A DNA stretch of 64,000 nt from Thermorudis peleae. GTDB taxonomy: Bacteria; Chloroflexota; Chloroflexia; Thermomicrobiales; Thermomicrobiaceae. This document shows positions 48,199-56,140 of this stretch, piece by piece. Every line of letters starts with the position of its first letter. Position 1 is the stretch's first letter. The notes under the pieces were generated by a model. It was not told the origin of the DNA and made no database searches. It saw only the letters and a program-made list of their open reading frames with translations. The DNA is taken from positions 1,426,001 to 1,490,000 of the forward strand of contig NZ_JQMP01000003.1 of assembly GCF_000744775.1 (NCBI RefSeq). The letters run 5' to 3'. A program made the translations under genes and the position numbers.

Positions 48199-49402
48199 CC
48201 AGTGCTTCCGCTTCACTTGCAATTTGATCCGCAACGTACGCAGCTATCGTGAGCGACGAGGTCGCGGCCGGCGATGGCGCATTGCGAATGTGGACAATAC
48301 CAGGCTGACGTTCGATAACGAAATCGTCAACTAACGTGCCATCGCGCGTCATAGCCTGAGCACGCACGCCAGAAGGCCCAGGCAGAAGGTCATCGTCAGT
48401 CAGTTCGGGGATGTAGCGCTGGAGCGCGCGCAAAAACGCACGCCGGCTAAAGTCCCGCCACATTTCCAGCGCGCCCGTCAGCCAGTATCGGCGCGCAAGA
48501 CGTTGAAATCCGGGATACGTCAACGTTTCAAGCAATTCGTTTGGCCGCACGGTGAAGCGCCCATACCCCTCGCGGGCGAAGGCAAGCACAGCATTTGGCC
48601 CCAGCCAGACACTCCCATCCATGCGCGGCGTGAAATGAACCCCCAGGAATGGGAAGCGCGGATCAGGTACCGGGTAAATATTGCAGGGAACGAGCGAACG
48701 GCGTTCCGGACGCAACACATAGTAGTCGCCACGAAACGGAACGATGCGTGGATCAGGCGCGCCACCGCTGAGACGGGCGACATGATCGGCGTAGAGCCCA
48801 GCACAACTAATGACTAGCCGCGCTTCAACGGGATTCCCCGTCGTCTCGAGACGGGTCCAACCGCCACGCCGGGCTACGCCAACAACGGCGTGGTTAAGCC
48901 AGATGGCCCCACCAGCGCGCACGATGTCAGTCGCATACGATTGGGCGACTTGCTCGTAATCAACAATCCCCGTGACGGGCGACCAGATGGCACGGATCCC
49001 ACTTGCGTGTGGCGCATATTCCCGTAACTCTTCTGGGCCAATCAGACGCAAGCCACGCACACCATTGGCTTGACCTCGCTCGAAGAGCGCTTGTAAGCGA
49101 GGGAGTTCTTCTGGTGACGTTGCCACGACAACTTTGCCACACTCGCGATAGGGAATACCGTGCTCATCACAATAGCGCTTTAATTGCGCTGCTCCAGCAA
49201 CACAAAGCCGAGCTTTGAGAGACCCGGGAGTGTAATAGAGCCCGGAGTGGATCACTCCACTGTTATGGCTTGATTGATGGGCGGCAATGCGTGGCTCCTT
49301 GTCCAGCACGACGAGGCGCAGGCGTGGCCACCGCTGGAGCAATTCCCGTCCAACAGCCAACCCAACGATTCCCGCTCCAATAACTGCCACATCGTATTGC
49401 AT
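48182..49402 (-). CDS. lhgO: L-2-hydroxyglutarate oxidase/dehydrogenase family FAD enzyme
   Basis: A 406-aa FAD-dependent DAO-superfamily enzyme. The dinucleotide motif AVIGAGIVGLAVGREL is at the N-terminus. SSHNSGVIHSGLYYTPGSLK, next to the active site, and PGPSGVRAQAMTRDG near the C-terminus are the LhgO signatures. It oxidises L-2-hydroxyglutarate to 2-oxoglutarate and feeds electrons to the membrane quinone pool in E. coli. Length is normal. It has no operon partner here. Confidence 0.9.
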   Translation of the reverse strand: MQYDVAVIGAGIVGLAVGRELLQRWPRLRLVVLDKEPRIAAHQSSHNSGVIHSGLYYTPGSLKARLCVAGAAQLKRYCDEHGIPYRECGKVVVATSPEELPRLQALFERGQANGVRGLRLIGPEELREYAPHASGIRAIWSPVTGIVDYEQVAQSYATDIVRAGGAIWLNHAVVGVARRGGWTRLETTGNPVEARLVISCAGLYADHVARLSGGAPDPRIVPFRGDYYVLRPERRSLVPCNIYPVPDPRFPFLGVHFTPRMDGSVWLGPNAVLAFAREGYGRFTVRPNELLETLTYPGFQRLARRYWLTGALEMWRDFSRRAFLRALQRYIPELTDDDLLPGPSGVRAQAMTRDGTLVDDFVIERQPGIVHIRNAPSPAATSSLTIAAYVADQIASEAEALVTAMV

Positions 49403-49520
49403 GCCTTCAGCCCTCTCCGCTCACCGTATCACGAGCCACGCGTCAACCATGGTATATTCTCTGGCAAAAGGCGCCAAGCGGAGGGCGCAGTCGGTACGAA
49501 GCCCTCGGTAGTGACAAGCC

Positions 49521-49814
49521 ATGATTATTGGTGTCGCACGATTTTCCATTTTCATCCCTGGTGCACAGTCCCTCAAAGACAAGCGGCACGTAATGAAGGC
49601 AATCATCAACCAGGTACAACATCGCTTCAACGTCGCGATCGCTGAAGTTGACGGCCATGATCAGTGGCAAGCCGCTGAATTAGGGGTTGTCTGCGTCTCA
49701 ACATCAGCTGACCATGCTGATGCCATGCTGCAGGAAGTCGCACAGTTTATTGAGCGCCGGCTCGTCGACGGCTACGTTGCCGGCGTGCACACTGAGCTTA
49801 TCCCGATGGGCTAA
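49521..49814 (+). CDS. DUF503 (YlxP-like) protein
   Basis: A 97-aa DUF503 protein. The family signature SLKDKRHVMKAIINQVQHRFNVA is complete. Homologues (YlxP) usually lie near translation or ribosome maturation genes, and their role is not settled. The gene follows TATATT at 49453-49458 and is convergent with the coiled-coil gene, nine bases apart. Confidence 0.88.
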   Translation: MIIGVARFSIFIPGAQSLKDKRHVMKAIINQVQHRFNVAIAEVDGHDQWQAAELGVVCVSTSADHADAMLQEVAQFIERRLVDGYVAGVHTELIPMG

Positions 49815-49823
49815 TCTTTGCCG

Positions 49824-50654
49824 TTAGGATGTGGATTGCTGCACTTGGGCACGATGCTCAAGCTCACGCCGTCGTTCCTCGATAAGGCGTAAGACACGGC
49901 GACGACGCATACGCTGGTGAGCAAGCTCCTGCCGAAGCACCTGCTCCTGTTGCGCAAGGTACCGCTCAAGCGCAGCCGGTCCACGAGCCCGGAGCCGTCC
50001 TAAATCGGATTGCCGCAATGCCGCAAGTTGACGCTCCAGTGCACTCAGTTCCACGCCAAGCTGAGCAACACGGGTACGCAACGACTCGAGATCGCGTGGC
50101 CGCTCCTCCTGATCACTGCGGGACCAGATCGCCAGCAAGCGACGGAGTTGGTCCACATCCCCGGCTTCGCGCGCCTGGTTCACTAAGCGCATGAGCGCTT
50201 CGCGTTGGGCTCGCTCATGTTCGTCACGGGCAAGATCGGGGTGAATAAGGCGGGCAAGGGAACGGTAGAGTTGACGCAGGATGCCATCGTCATGGCCATT
50301 GGGAGAGCTGAGCAGCCGGCCGAAGCGCGCCTCGCCTTCAGCTTCCTCGGCTCCATTCGTCGATCGTTGGGCGCGTTCTTGGGCACTGAGTTCAGCATCA
50401 CTTAAGGGGCGATCGGCACGGAGGAGGCGCCGAAGCCGCGATTCCAGTACGGCAACTTCCGCCTGGATATGATCGACTTCGCGGCGAAGCGTGCCAATCC
50501 GCTCGTCAATCTGCCGTTGGAGTGCTTGCTGACCTAACTCCTCTGCCGCAAGTTCCTGGCGAACACGCTCAAGGAGTGCCATACGACGGTGCAACTCGAG
50601 TTCCAGCTGCACCCATTCAAGATCGGTGAGTTTGGCGACTGCTCGCTGTGTCAT
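49824..50654 (-). CDS. Coiled-coil protein with embedded J-domain-like segment
   Basis: A 276-aa, highly charged protein. Long heptad-like helices rich in Arg, Glu, Gln and Leu lie at about residues 5-90 and 185-270. Between them is a J-domain-like segment (about residues 125-165): LYRSLARLIHPDLARDEHER, containing the HPD tripeptide that stimulates Hsp70, followed by a helix ALMRLVNQAREAGD. This suggests a DnaK co-chaperone or scaffold. Starts at ATG 50654 or GTG 50666 are both possible. Divergent from the ThDP enzyme, about 150 bases away. Confidence 0.7.
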   Translation of the reverse strand: MTQRAVAKLTDLEWVQLELELHRRMALLERVRQELAAEELGQQALQRQIDERIGTLRREVDHIQAEVAVLESRLRRLLRADRPLSDAELSAQERAQRSTNGAEEAEGEARFGRLLSSPNGHDDGILRQLYRSLARLIHPDLARDEHERAQREALMRLVNQAREAGDVDQLRRLLAIWSRSDQEERPRDLESLRTRVAQLGVELSALERQLAALRQSDLGRLRARGPAALERYLAQQEQVLRQELAHQRMRRRRVLRLIEERRRELEHRAQVQQSTS

Positions 50655-50728
50655 CGTCCTCGTCACACGCTCCGTCTCGCAACCCCCTCATTCTAGCCAG
50701 TCGCGTGCGAACGCGCCAAACGCACCGG

Positions 50729-50757
50729 TTGGCTTCCAAGAAGAATTCAGCTATGCT
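50729..50757 (+). promoter_or_regulatory. Candidate promoter of the ThDP enzyme operon
   Basis: TTGGCT (50729-50734), 17 bases, TATGCT (50752-50757), 45 bases before the ATG. The same -10 box is seen upstream of the selenocysteine tRNA. Confidence 0.55.
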
Positions 50758-50802
50758 GCAAGGCAAAAATGGCCTGCAGTACCAAAACCGAAGGAACAGG
50801 GC

Positions 50803-52521
50803 ATGACCCAACACATCGCCAGCAAGCAAGTCGAAAATGCGAAGCCAGCACAAACACCGTGGCAGGCACTCGTTGATCAGCTTGCCGCCGAAGGCGTGCG
50901 CGTGCTCTTTGGGATGCCTGGGGGCGCGAAACATCTCTACGACGCGCTCTACGACCAGCCAGCAATCCGCCCCGTGCTCGTCCGACATGAGACCTCCGGG
51001 GCATTTATGGCTCACGCGTATGCCCGGGTCTCGGGTGAACTCGGCGTCTGCTTCGGCTGTCCAGGCCCAGGCGTCGCGAACCTTGTCCCCGGTGTCCTCG
51101 AGGCCTGGTCTGCCTGCATGCCCGTGCTTGCCCTCGGCGTGCGAGCGCCAACGCGAACATTCGGGATGGGGGCATTCCAAGAAGCTGATCAACTCAGGAT
51201 CTTCCGGCCGATCACGAAGTGGGCGTTCACCGTTGAGCGGCCGGAACGCGTTGGCTGGGCCGTGCGGCGTGCGATAAGCCTTGCGACAACCGGACAACCC
51301 GGACCCGTCTACCTCGAGCTCCCAGCCGACGTTGCGTTAACCCCCGTTGTGCATCCATCAGTGGCTCGGGCTGACCGCACGGTTCGCCCAGCGCCTGATC
51401 CAGCCCGGGTTGAGCAGGCGATCCACCTGCTTGCTGCCGCACGACGTCCCCTGCTCGTCTGCGGCGGTGGCGTGATCCTTGGGCGAGCGCACCAGGCAGT
51501 GCGGCGTTTTGCCGAAACGTTTGGGATCCCGGTTCAAACAACGGCAAGCGGACGAGGGTGCTTTCCCGAAGACCACCCGCTGTTTGCTGGGCTCATTGGC
51601 CTCTACCGAACAGAATACGCGCAAGAAATCTATGAACAGGCTGACCTCCTGATTGCCGTCGGCACGCGGTTCGAAGAATTCCAGTCGGGGAACTGGCACT
51701 ACTTCCCCGCTGGGGCTCGGTTGGTGCAGATCGATATCGCCGCCGAGGAGCTCGGACGCAACTGGATCCCCGATCTCGCGATTCACGGCGATGCCGCCCT
51801 GACCCTCGAGGCCTTGACGGCAGCCGGCCTGGCTCATGGGCTGCAGCCGAATCCAGCGCGGGTCGCAGAACTCGCAGCCGGCCATGCCGAAGCCGTCGCA
51901 CGCGCTGCGCAGGACGCGTACGATCCCCAGGTGCCAGTGCGTGGCAAACGCGTGGCCTGGATGATCAGCCGCGTGTTCGACCGTAACTGCATCCTTGTCA
52001 ATGAGAACGGTGCACAAGATCTTTGGGCCTATTACTGGCCCTATACCATCATCGGCGAGGAAAACGCTGTCGTTCCGCCAGCTGAGCAGACCGCAATGGG
52101 ATTTGGCGTTTGCGGCGCTATCGGCGCCAAACTTGCACGACCTGAGGCGACGGTTGTCTGTACAACTGGGGATGGTGCATTCCAGATGGGTCTCCATGAG
52201 CTCCCAACTGCGGTCCAAGAACGAGCACCAGTGGTGTGGGTTGTCTTCAACGACGGGGCACTTGGCTGGCCACGGTGGACGCAGCAGACCGCCCTTGGCG
52301 GACGCGTGATTGCGACCGAATTCCACGCGCGCTTTGACTTTGTGACGGTCGCACGCGCTGCCGGCTGCTGGGCGCAGCGCGTGGAGACGCCCGAAGAACT
52401 TGGTCCGGCGCTTGAAGCGGCAAAGCGGGCCAATGCCGATGGCGTCCCCGCTGTCGTCGATGTTGCGGTCGACAGCCAGGAGCACCATCCCAACTTTGTG
52501 GCGTTCCACAGCGTGCGTTAG
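50803..52521 (+). CDS. Acetolactate-synthase-like ThDP-dependent enzyme
   Basis: A 572-aa enzyme of the pyruvate-oxidase/acetolactate-synthase group with N-terminal Pyr, central and C-terminal PP domains. The catalytic Glu sits in VRHETSGAFMAHAYAR. The ThDP/Mg motif runs from GDGAFQMGLHELPTAV to FNDGALGWP. It lacks a neighbouring small regulatory subunit, so it is less likely to be the biosynthetic IlvB and more likely a catabolic or oxo-acid decarboxylase/carboligase. The ATG at 50803 has AAGGAACAGGG upstream. It is followed after 14 bases by a small gene in the same operon. Confidence 0.85.
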   Translation: MTQHIASKQVENAKPAQTPWQALVDQLAAEGVRVLFGMPGGAKHLYDALYDQPAIRPVLVRHETSGAFMAHAYARVSGELGVCFGCPGPGVANLVPGVLEAWSACMPVLALGVRAPTRTFGMGAFQEADQLRIFRPITKWAFTVERPERVGWAVRRAISLATTGQPGPVYLELPADVALTPVVHPSVARADRTVRPAPDPARVEQAIHLLAAARRPLLVCGGGVILGRAHQAVRRFAETFGIPVQTTASGRGCFPEDHPLFAGLIGLYRTEYAQEIYEQADLLIAVGTRFEEFQSGNWHYFPAGARLVQIDIAAEELGRNWIPDLAIHGDAALTLEALTAAGLAHGLQPNPARVAELAAGHAEAVARAAQDAYDPQVPVRGKRVAWMISRVFDRNCILVNENGAQDLWAYYWPYTIIGEENAVVPPAEQTAMGFGVCGAIGAKLARPEATVVCTTGDGAFQMGLHELPTAVQERAPVVWVVFNDGALGWPRWTQQTALGGRVIATEFHARFDFVTVARAAGCWAQRVETPEELGPALEAAKRANADGVPAVVDVAVDSQEHHPNFVAFHSVR

Positions 52522-52535
52522 ATTGAGAGGGGATC

Positions 52536-52802
52536 ATGCTCGACCACACTGGACGCTACCGCACGCGCTACGAAGACACGCTTCGGGCACTCGGTCACTA
52601 CCTGGACGCACACCATTTCACCCGCATTGCGTTGGTTGAGACACCGGAAGGCTTTCTAGTCAAAGGCTATCGGGTTGAAGAGACCAAACTCACCGGTGAG
52701 AGCACCCTTGCGCCTGAGACATATCTGTTCACAAACGAAGATCTCGAGGCGTTGCTTGAAGAGGCCTATCGACGGCGCGGCCAAGGCACTTCCCGGCAGT
52801 AG
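52536..52802 (+). CDS. Small hypothetical protein, partner of ThDP enzyme gene
   Basis: An 88-aa acidic/basic mixed protein beginning MLDHTGRYRTRYEDTLRALG and containing IALVETPEGFLVKGYRV and LFTNEDLEALLEEAYRRR. No family is recognised. GAGAGGGG lies just before the ATG, and it starts 14 bases after the ThDP enzyme, so co-translation is likely. The size does not match an ACT-type regulatory subunit, and no ACT pattern is visible. Confidence 0.65.
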   Translation: MLDHTGRYRTRYEDTLRALGHYLDAHHFTRIALVETPEGFLVKGYRVEETKLTGESTLAPETYLFTNEDLEALLEEAYRRRGQGTSRQ

Positions 52803-53158
52803 CACCATCAACGCGCCGCGATGTGGCAGGGGCTGGAGTCCGCTCAGTCAACGGTAAGCGACACCAATCGCCTTGGCGATGCACGCTCGTGCCCAATTGC
52901 TCCAGGTGCGCGCGCTTCCTACAACATACTCTCAGCGGCAGCGCCCAACGACAGCATCCGGAGACTGCTGCGAGGGGCATATACACAGTGCAGCGACGTT
53001 CGGCTCAGCCATCACAGGAGAGAGACGAACTGCAGCGCGAATCACGGCAACGCCTGTACGAACGCGCATCGTCAAGGCCACCATGCGTGTTTGGCGCACC
53101 AGACAGGGAATCGCGTCGAGACAGGCCGGGTGACAGCAGCAGGACCGCCAGGGCGTGC
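52803..53158. other. Region without a recognised gene
   Basis: About 360 bases between the small gene and the selenocysteine-tRNA promoter. Open frames here have arginine-, serine- and alanine-rich, non-protein-like translations with no ribosome-binding sites. I see no repeats or structured-RNA motif I can name. Confidence 0.4.
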
Positions 53159-53187
53159 TTGGCGAATGTCCGGAGCAACGGTATGCT
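53159..53187 (+). promoter_or_regulatory. Promoter of the selenocysteine tRNA
   Basis: TTGGCG (53159-53164), 17 bases, TATGCT (53182-53187), about 42 bases before the tRNA. Confidence 0.55.
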
Positions 53188-53229
53188 CAACAATGGGCAC
53201 GGCACGTGGCGAGCGTGTCGGGGGGCGAT

Positions 53230-53326
53230 GAGGGCGGATCGGGCCCGGTGGCCCGCACGGTCTTCAAAATCGCTGGGCGTCGGTCGTCCCGGCGCTGGTG
53301 GGTTCGACTCCCATCCGCCCTCGCCA
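53230..53326 (+). tRNA. selC: tRNA-Sec (UCA), selenocysteine tRNA
   Basis: All bacterial tRNA-Sec hallmarks are seen: an 8-bp acceptor stem GAGGGCGG/CCGCCCTC, a 6-bp D-stem CGGGCC/GGCCCG with 4-base loop CGGT, anticodon loop CTTCAAA (UCA at 53264-53266), a 7-bp variable arm GCGTCGG/CCGGCGC, T-arm GTGGG-TTCGACT-CCCAT, discriminator G and encoded CCA (53324-53326). The anticodon stem is weak: four inner pairs including a G-U, then mismatches. It implies selenocysteine decoding in this organism, and it is the integration site of the island that follows. Confidence 0.93.
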
Positions 53327-53351
53327 GCGTCCGTACGCACCAACTCGATGA

Positions 53352-54569
53352 TCAGCCATCGACGTCCTCCGGGGCGGTGTGCGCGGAGTTAGCAATTGAG
53401 TTAGCAACCAGCGCGCCGAGCCGGTCGGCGGCTTCTCGCGCGAGTCCCGGCGTGACATGCGAGTAGGTATCCAGCGTGAGCTGGATCGTGCTGTGGCCCA
53501 GGAGACTGGCCACCACCTTCGGATGCACCCCGTCGGTCAAGAGCAGCGTTGCCGTGGTGTGCCGCAGATCGTGGAAGCGCCGGTGTGACAGGCCCGCGCG
53601 CGCGAGCAGCTGCTGGTAGTCGTGGGTGACGTCGGCTGGATCGAGCGGCGTGCCAACACGCGTGGTGAAGACCCAGTCGCCGTCGGCCCAGGCCGGGCCA
53701 GCCGCCAGCCGCTGCTCGAGTTGCCGCCGCCGCTGGAGCCGCAGGGCCTCGAGCGCCTGCGGTGGCAGGGGAATGCTGCGCCGTGACGTCGCCGTCTTCG
53801 GCTCAACGACGACCAGGCCACGGCCGGTAACGCGCTGGATGGCGCGGACGACGCGCACCTCGCCTCGTTCCCAGTCAATGTCACCCCACTGCAGGCCGAG
53901 GAGTTCCCCCAGCCGCATCCCGGTGAACACCGCGAGCGTCACCAGCGGGCCGAGTGGATCGTCGGCGCAGGCGGTGAGCAGCGCCCGGACCTCGTCGAGC
54001 GTGAGCGGCTGAATCGCCGGCCGCGGGGCATGCGGCGGGTCAACCAGGTCACACGGGTTGCGGCCGAGCAGGCCCCATTTCACGGCGTCCTCAAAGGCGC
54101 GGTGCAGGAGCCGGTGGGCGTGGACGACAGAACGCGGGGCGAGGCCGCGCGCGAGCAGCTGGCTGTAGGCGGCCTGGAGCACGGCCGGCGTCACCTTCTC
54201 CAGGGTGAGATGGCCGAGCACCGGCACGATCCGGCTGCGGATCACCATGCGGTAGCTCTCCACGGTGCGCGGCCGCAAGCTCGGCCGGCGTCCCTCGAGC
54301 CACTGGGTGAGGAACTGCGCGAGTGTCGGCGGCCGGCCATGGGCCAGCACCCCCCGCTCGTGTTCTTCCCGCAGCTTCTGCAGGAGCTTGAGCGCCTCGC
54401 GCTGCGTGTCGGCCACGCGCGAGACTCGCCGCAGCCGGCCCCGGACTGGATCGGGCACGGAGAGCTGCGCCACCCACTTCCCACGGCGCTGGTCGAAGAA
54501 GACGGTGCCTTCGCCGCTCCCCCGGCGGCGGCTCTTGCGCTTGCTGTGGTCTTCGGGTACGGTTGTCAT
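53352..54569 (-). CDS. Tyrosine-type site-specific integrase
   Basis: A 405-aa phage-type integrase. It has an N-terminal AP2-like arm-binding domain (GTVFFDQRRGKWVAQLSVPD), a SAM-like core-binding domain (FLTQWLEGRRPSLRPRTVES), and a catalytic domain with Arg in TGMRLGELLGLQW, His-x-x-Arg in FHDLRHTTATLLL, the later His in LLGHSTIQLTLDTYSH and Tyr in DTYSH. All catalytic residues are present, so it is probably active. The ATG at 54569 has AAAGGAG 8 bases upstream. The gene end is 26 bases from the selC CCA, as expected for an element using the tRNA 3' end as attB. Confidence 0.93.
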   Translation of the reverse strand: MTTVPEDHSKRKSRRRGSGEGTVFFDQRRGKWVAQLSVPDPVRGRLRRVSRVADTQREALKLLQKLREEHERGVLAHGRPPTLAQFLTQWLEGRRPSLRPRTVESYRMVIRSRIVPVLGHLTLEKVTPAVLQAAYSQLLARGLAPRSVVHAHRLLHRAFEDAVKWGLLGRNPCDLVDPPHAPRPAIQPLTLDEVRALLTACADDPLGPLVTLAVFTGMRLGELLGLQWGDIDWERGEVRVVRAIQRVTGRGLVVVEPKTATSRRSIPLPPQALEALRLQRRRQLEQRLAAGPAWADGDWVFTTRVGTPLDPADVTHDYQQLLARAGLSHRRFHDLRHTTATLLLTDGVHPKVVASLLGHSTIQLTLDTYSHVTPGLAREAADRLGALVANSIANSAHTAPEDVDG

Positions 54570-54629
54570 TGCACACACTCCTTTCTGCGGAGCGCCCGGT
54601 TCCCCAGTGGGAGCCGGGTACCGTCCCGT

Positions 54630-55016
54630 TTAGCGCACCGCCAGGAGCGCGTGGAGGCGCGCCCCCTGCGGGGTCTCGGCGTCTTCCTCAACCACAGCCG
54701 TTCCCTCACCTGGGTGGGCCGGCACGATCTCGAGCGCAACGTGCAACCCCAGCGTCTCGGCCAACCGAACGAGCGTGGCGATCTCCGGCACATGCTCGCC
54801 CGACTCCCAGCGGGCCACCGTGGGCTGGCTCACCCCGAGCCGGCGTGCCAGTTCCGTCTGGGAGAGACCGAGTTCGGCCCGGCGCCGCACCAGCCAGAGC
54901 GCAAATGCCCGCGCCAGAGCGGTGGCCTGCCAGCGCTGCCGGACTGCCGTATCCGTCAGCGCCCGCGCGAGCACTGCCGTCGCCGGCTCGAGTCGGCGTT
55001 CAGGTTCTGTCGTCAT
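54630..55016 (-). CDS. XRE-family antitoxin (HigA-like)
   Basis: A 128-aa protein with a clear helix-turn-helix of the Cro/C1 type: LGLSQTELARRLGVSQPTVA, followed by RWESGEHVPEIATLVRLAE. The tail after residue 95 is disordered. Its ATG overlaps the upstream toxin stop (ATGA), giving the toxin-first order of higBA systems. Expected to neutralise the toxin and repress the operon through the palindromic site upstream. Confidence 0.82.
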   Translation of the reverse strand: MTTEPERRLEPATAVLARALTDTAVRQRWQATALARAFALWLVRRRAELGLSQTELARRLGVSQPTVARWESGEHVPEIATLVRLAETLGLHVALEIVPAHPGEGTAVVEEDAETPQGARLHALLAVR

Positions 55017-55351
55017 GCGGTTCCTCCTTCCCGGAGCGCTGCCGCGCGTTCCTGCGCCCGCTGGACGGCGGCACGGAACCCCGGCGGGTCGTGCCGGGCC
55101 TCGGGGGCAATCGTCAGGATGACGAAGCGGCCACCGATCCGCGTGTCCAGCGCCCGCCAGGGACTGTGTCCCGAGCGCGGCCGGAGTTCGCGCAGGTTGG
55201 CCATGCCACGGACCGTGCTCGTGTGCGGGTACGGGAGTCGGGGGCCGAGCGCCATGAGTTTTTCGACCGCGTGCAAGAGCGCGACCCGCTCGTCAGGCGG
55301 GAGCAGGGCGAGTTCCGCTTCCGCGACAGCCACGAAGCTAACCCTCCACAT
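55013..55351 (-). CDS. RelE/HigB-superfamily toxin (phage-derived Gp49-like)
   Basis: A 112-aa protein starting MWRVSFVAVAEAELALLPPD with a RelE-fold pattern: helix VALLHAVEKLMALGPRLPYPH, then MANLRELRPRSGHSPWRALDT, a strand with GGRFVILTIAPEAR, and a C-terminal helix AAVQRAQERAAAL. The LRELR and WRALD blocks match Gp49-like/HigB toxins, which cleave ribosome-bound mRNA. The ATG at 55351 gives the family N-terminus; 16 extra upstream codons run through the operator palindrome and are not chosen. Confidence 0.8.
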   Translation of the reverse strand: MWRVSFVAVAEAELALLPPDERVALLHAVEKLMALGPRLPYPHTSTVRGMANLRELRPRSGHSPWRALDTRIGGRFVILTIAPEARHDPPGFRAAVQRAQERAAALREGGTA

Positions 55352-55355
55352 GGAG

Positions 55356-55373
55356 TATAGTATGCATGCTATA
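55356..55373. promoter_or_regulatory. 18-bp palindromic operator of the toxin-antitoxin operon
   Basis: TATAGTATGCATGCTATA is a near-perfect palindrome with one mismatched pair, located 5 bases upstream of the toxin start. It is AT-rich in a GC-rich setting and probably overlaps the promoter; this is the usual position for the autoregulatory antitoxin-binding site. Confidence 0.65.
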
Positions 55374-55405
55374 CCAGTATGAACCAGTGCGTGGTTCATG
55401 ACTGG
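55374..55405. terminator. 13-bp hairpin between XRE gene and toxin-antitoxin operon
   Basis: Positions 55374-55386 pair with 55392-55405 (one bulged G at 55400) around the 5-base loop GTGCG. It covers the stop codon of the upstream XRE gene and abuts the operator palindrome. It could be a terminator or a second regulator-binding site. Confidence 0.55.
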
Positions 55406-55641
55406 GACGCTGCATCAGCATCCAAGCCAACCGCGGCGCGGTACTCGGCGATCTGGGTGACCTTGATCGCCAACGCCTCGGCGAGCTTCCGCCAGGTTTC
55501 GCCACGTGGGAGCTGTCGTCTTCCATGTTCGATCGCCGTGATTGTCGCATGCGACACGCCAGCTCGACGCGCAAGCTCCCGGATTCCATAGCCGCGCTCG
55601 ATCCTCCACCGTCGGAGCGGCCAGATCCGTTCCTCGTTCAT
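55396..55641 (-). CDS. Small XRE-family transcriptional regulator
   Basis: An 81-aa DNA-binding protein with one helix-turn-helix domain: YGIRELARRAGVSHATITAI, then EHGRRQLPRGETWRKLAEAL. AAGGAGG lies 5 bases before the ATG at 55641. There is no partner domain, so it is probably a repressor belonging to the island. It is co-directional with the toxin-antitoxin operon downstream, separated from it by the hairpin. Confidence 0.8.
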   Translation of the reverse strand: MNEERIWPLRRWRIERGYGIRELARRAGVSHATITAIEHGRRQLPRGETWRKLAEALAIKVTQIAEYRAAVGLDADAASQS

Positions 55642-56140
55642 CGCCACCTCCTTGTCCAGAGCTATCGTACCAGATCTGCCACGAAACGAACCACTTTGAT
55701 CCGATCCTTAACAAGACATACCAGACTTGGTCACTATGGTCAGAATCGGTTGGTAGTGGGTCGAGAGGAATGGAAAAGGGAGTTGACCAACGGCACAGTG
55801 AACGATCAAAAGCGAAGCCGAGCAGTGCGCCGCTCTGTTCGACAAGCGGCTGGCGAAGGCTAAGAAACCGGTAACCCAGAACACGGTCTGTGCACGGTCT
55901 CCGGTCAGCCGGATACTCGCAGCATGGTCAACGGCGCTGGCATGCTCGAGTTCGTCAACGCCATGACCGGTACGTGCTCGCGATCCGACCGCCTCTGCCG
56001 CAACCGCCTGGGCCTGCCCTGTAAGCACAGCCGGAGGGACACACTAATCAGCAGCCTAAGCGCGACTGGCGCTGATCAGTCGTGCTTCAGCAAGAACGAG
56101 AGTGGAGCACAGGCCGCACTCCCTGTGATCCTGCTCACCC
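55642..56140. other. Degenerate region without an intact gene
   Basis: About 500 bases upstream of the XRE gene. Its promoter should lie in the first 60 bases. Beyond that I see only short frames; one plus-strand stretch near 55,815-55,880 reads like a protein fragment (AALFDKRLAKAKKPVTQNTV) but is soon closed by stops. This looks like decayed DNA of unknown origin. Confidence 0.45.

Noticed and set aside
52823-53392. A plus-strand frame running through the selenocysteine tRNA
   Set aside because: It reads through a tRNA gene, has no ribosome-binding site and is Arg/Ser/Ala-rich.
54030-55382. A 450-codon plus-strand frame and overlapping frames
   Set aside because: They lie opposite the integrase and toxin-antitoxin genes and are produced by high GC at third codon positions.
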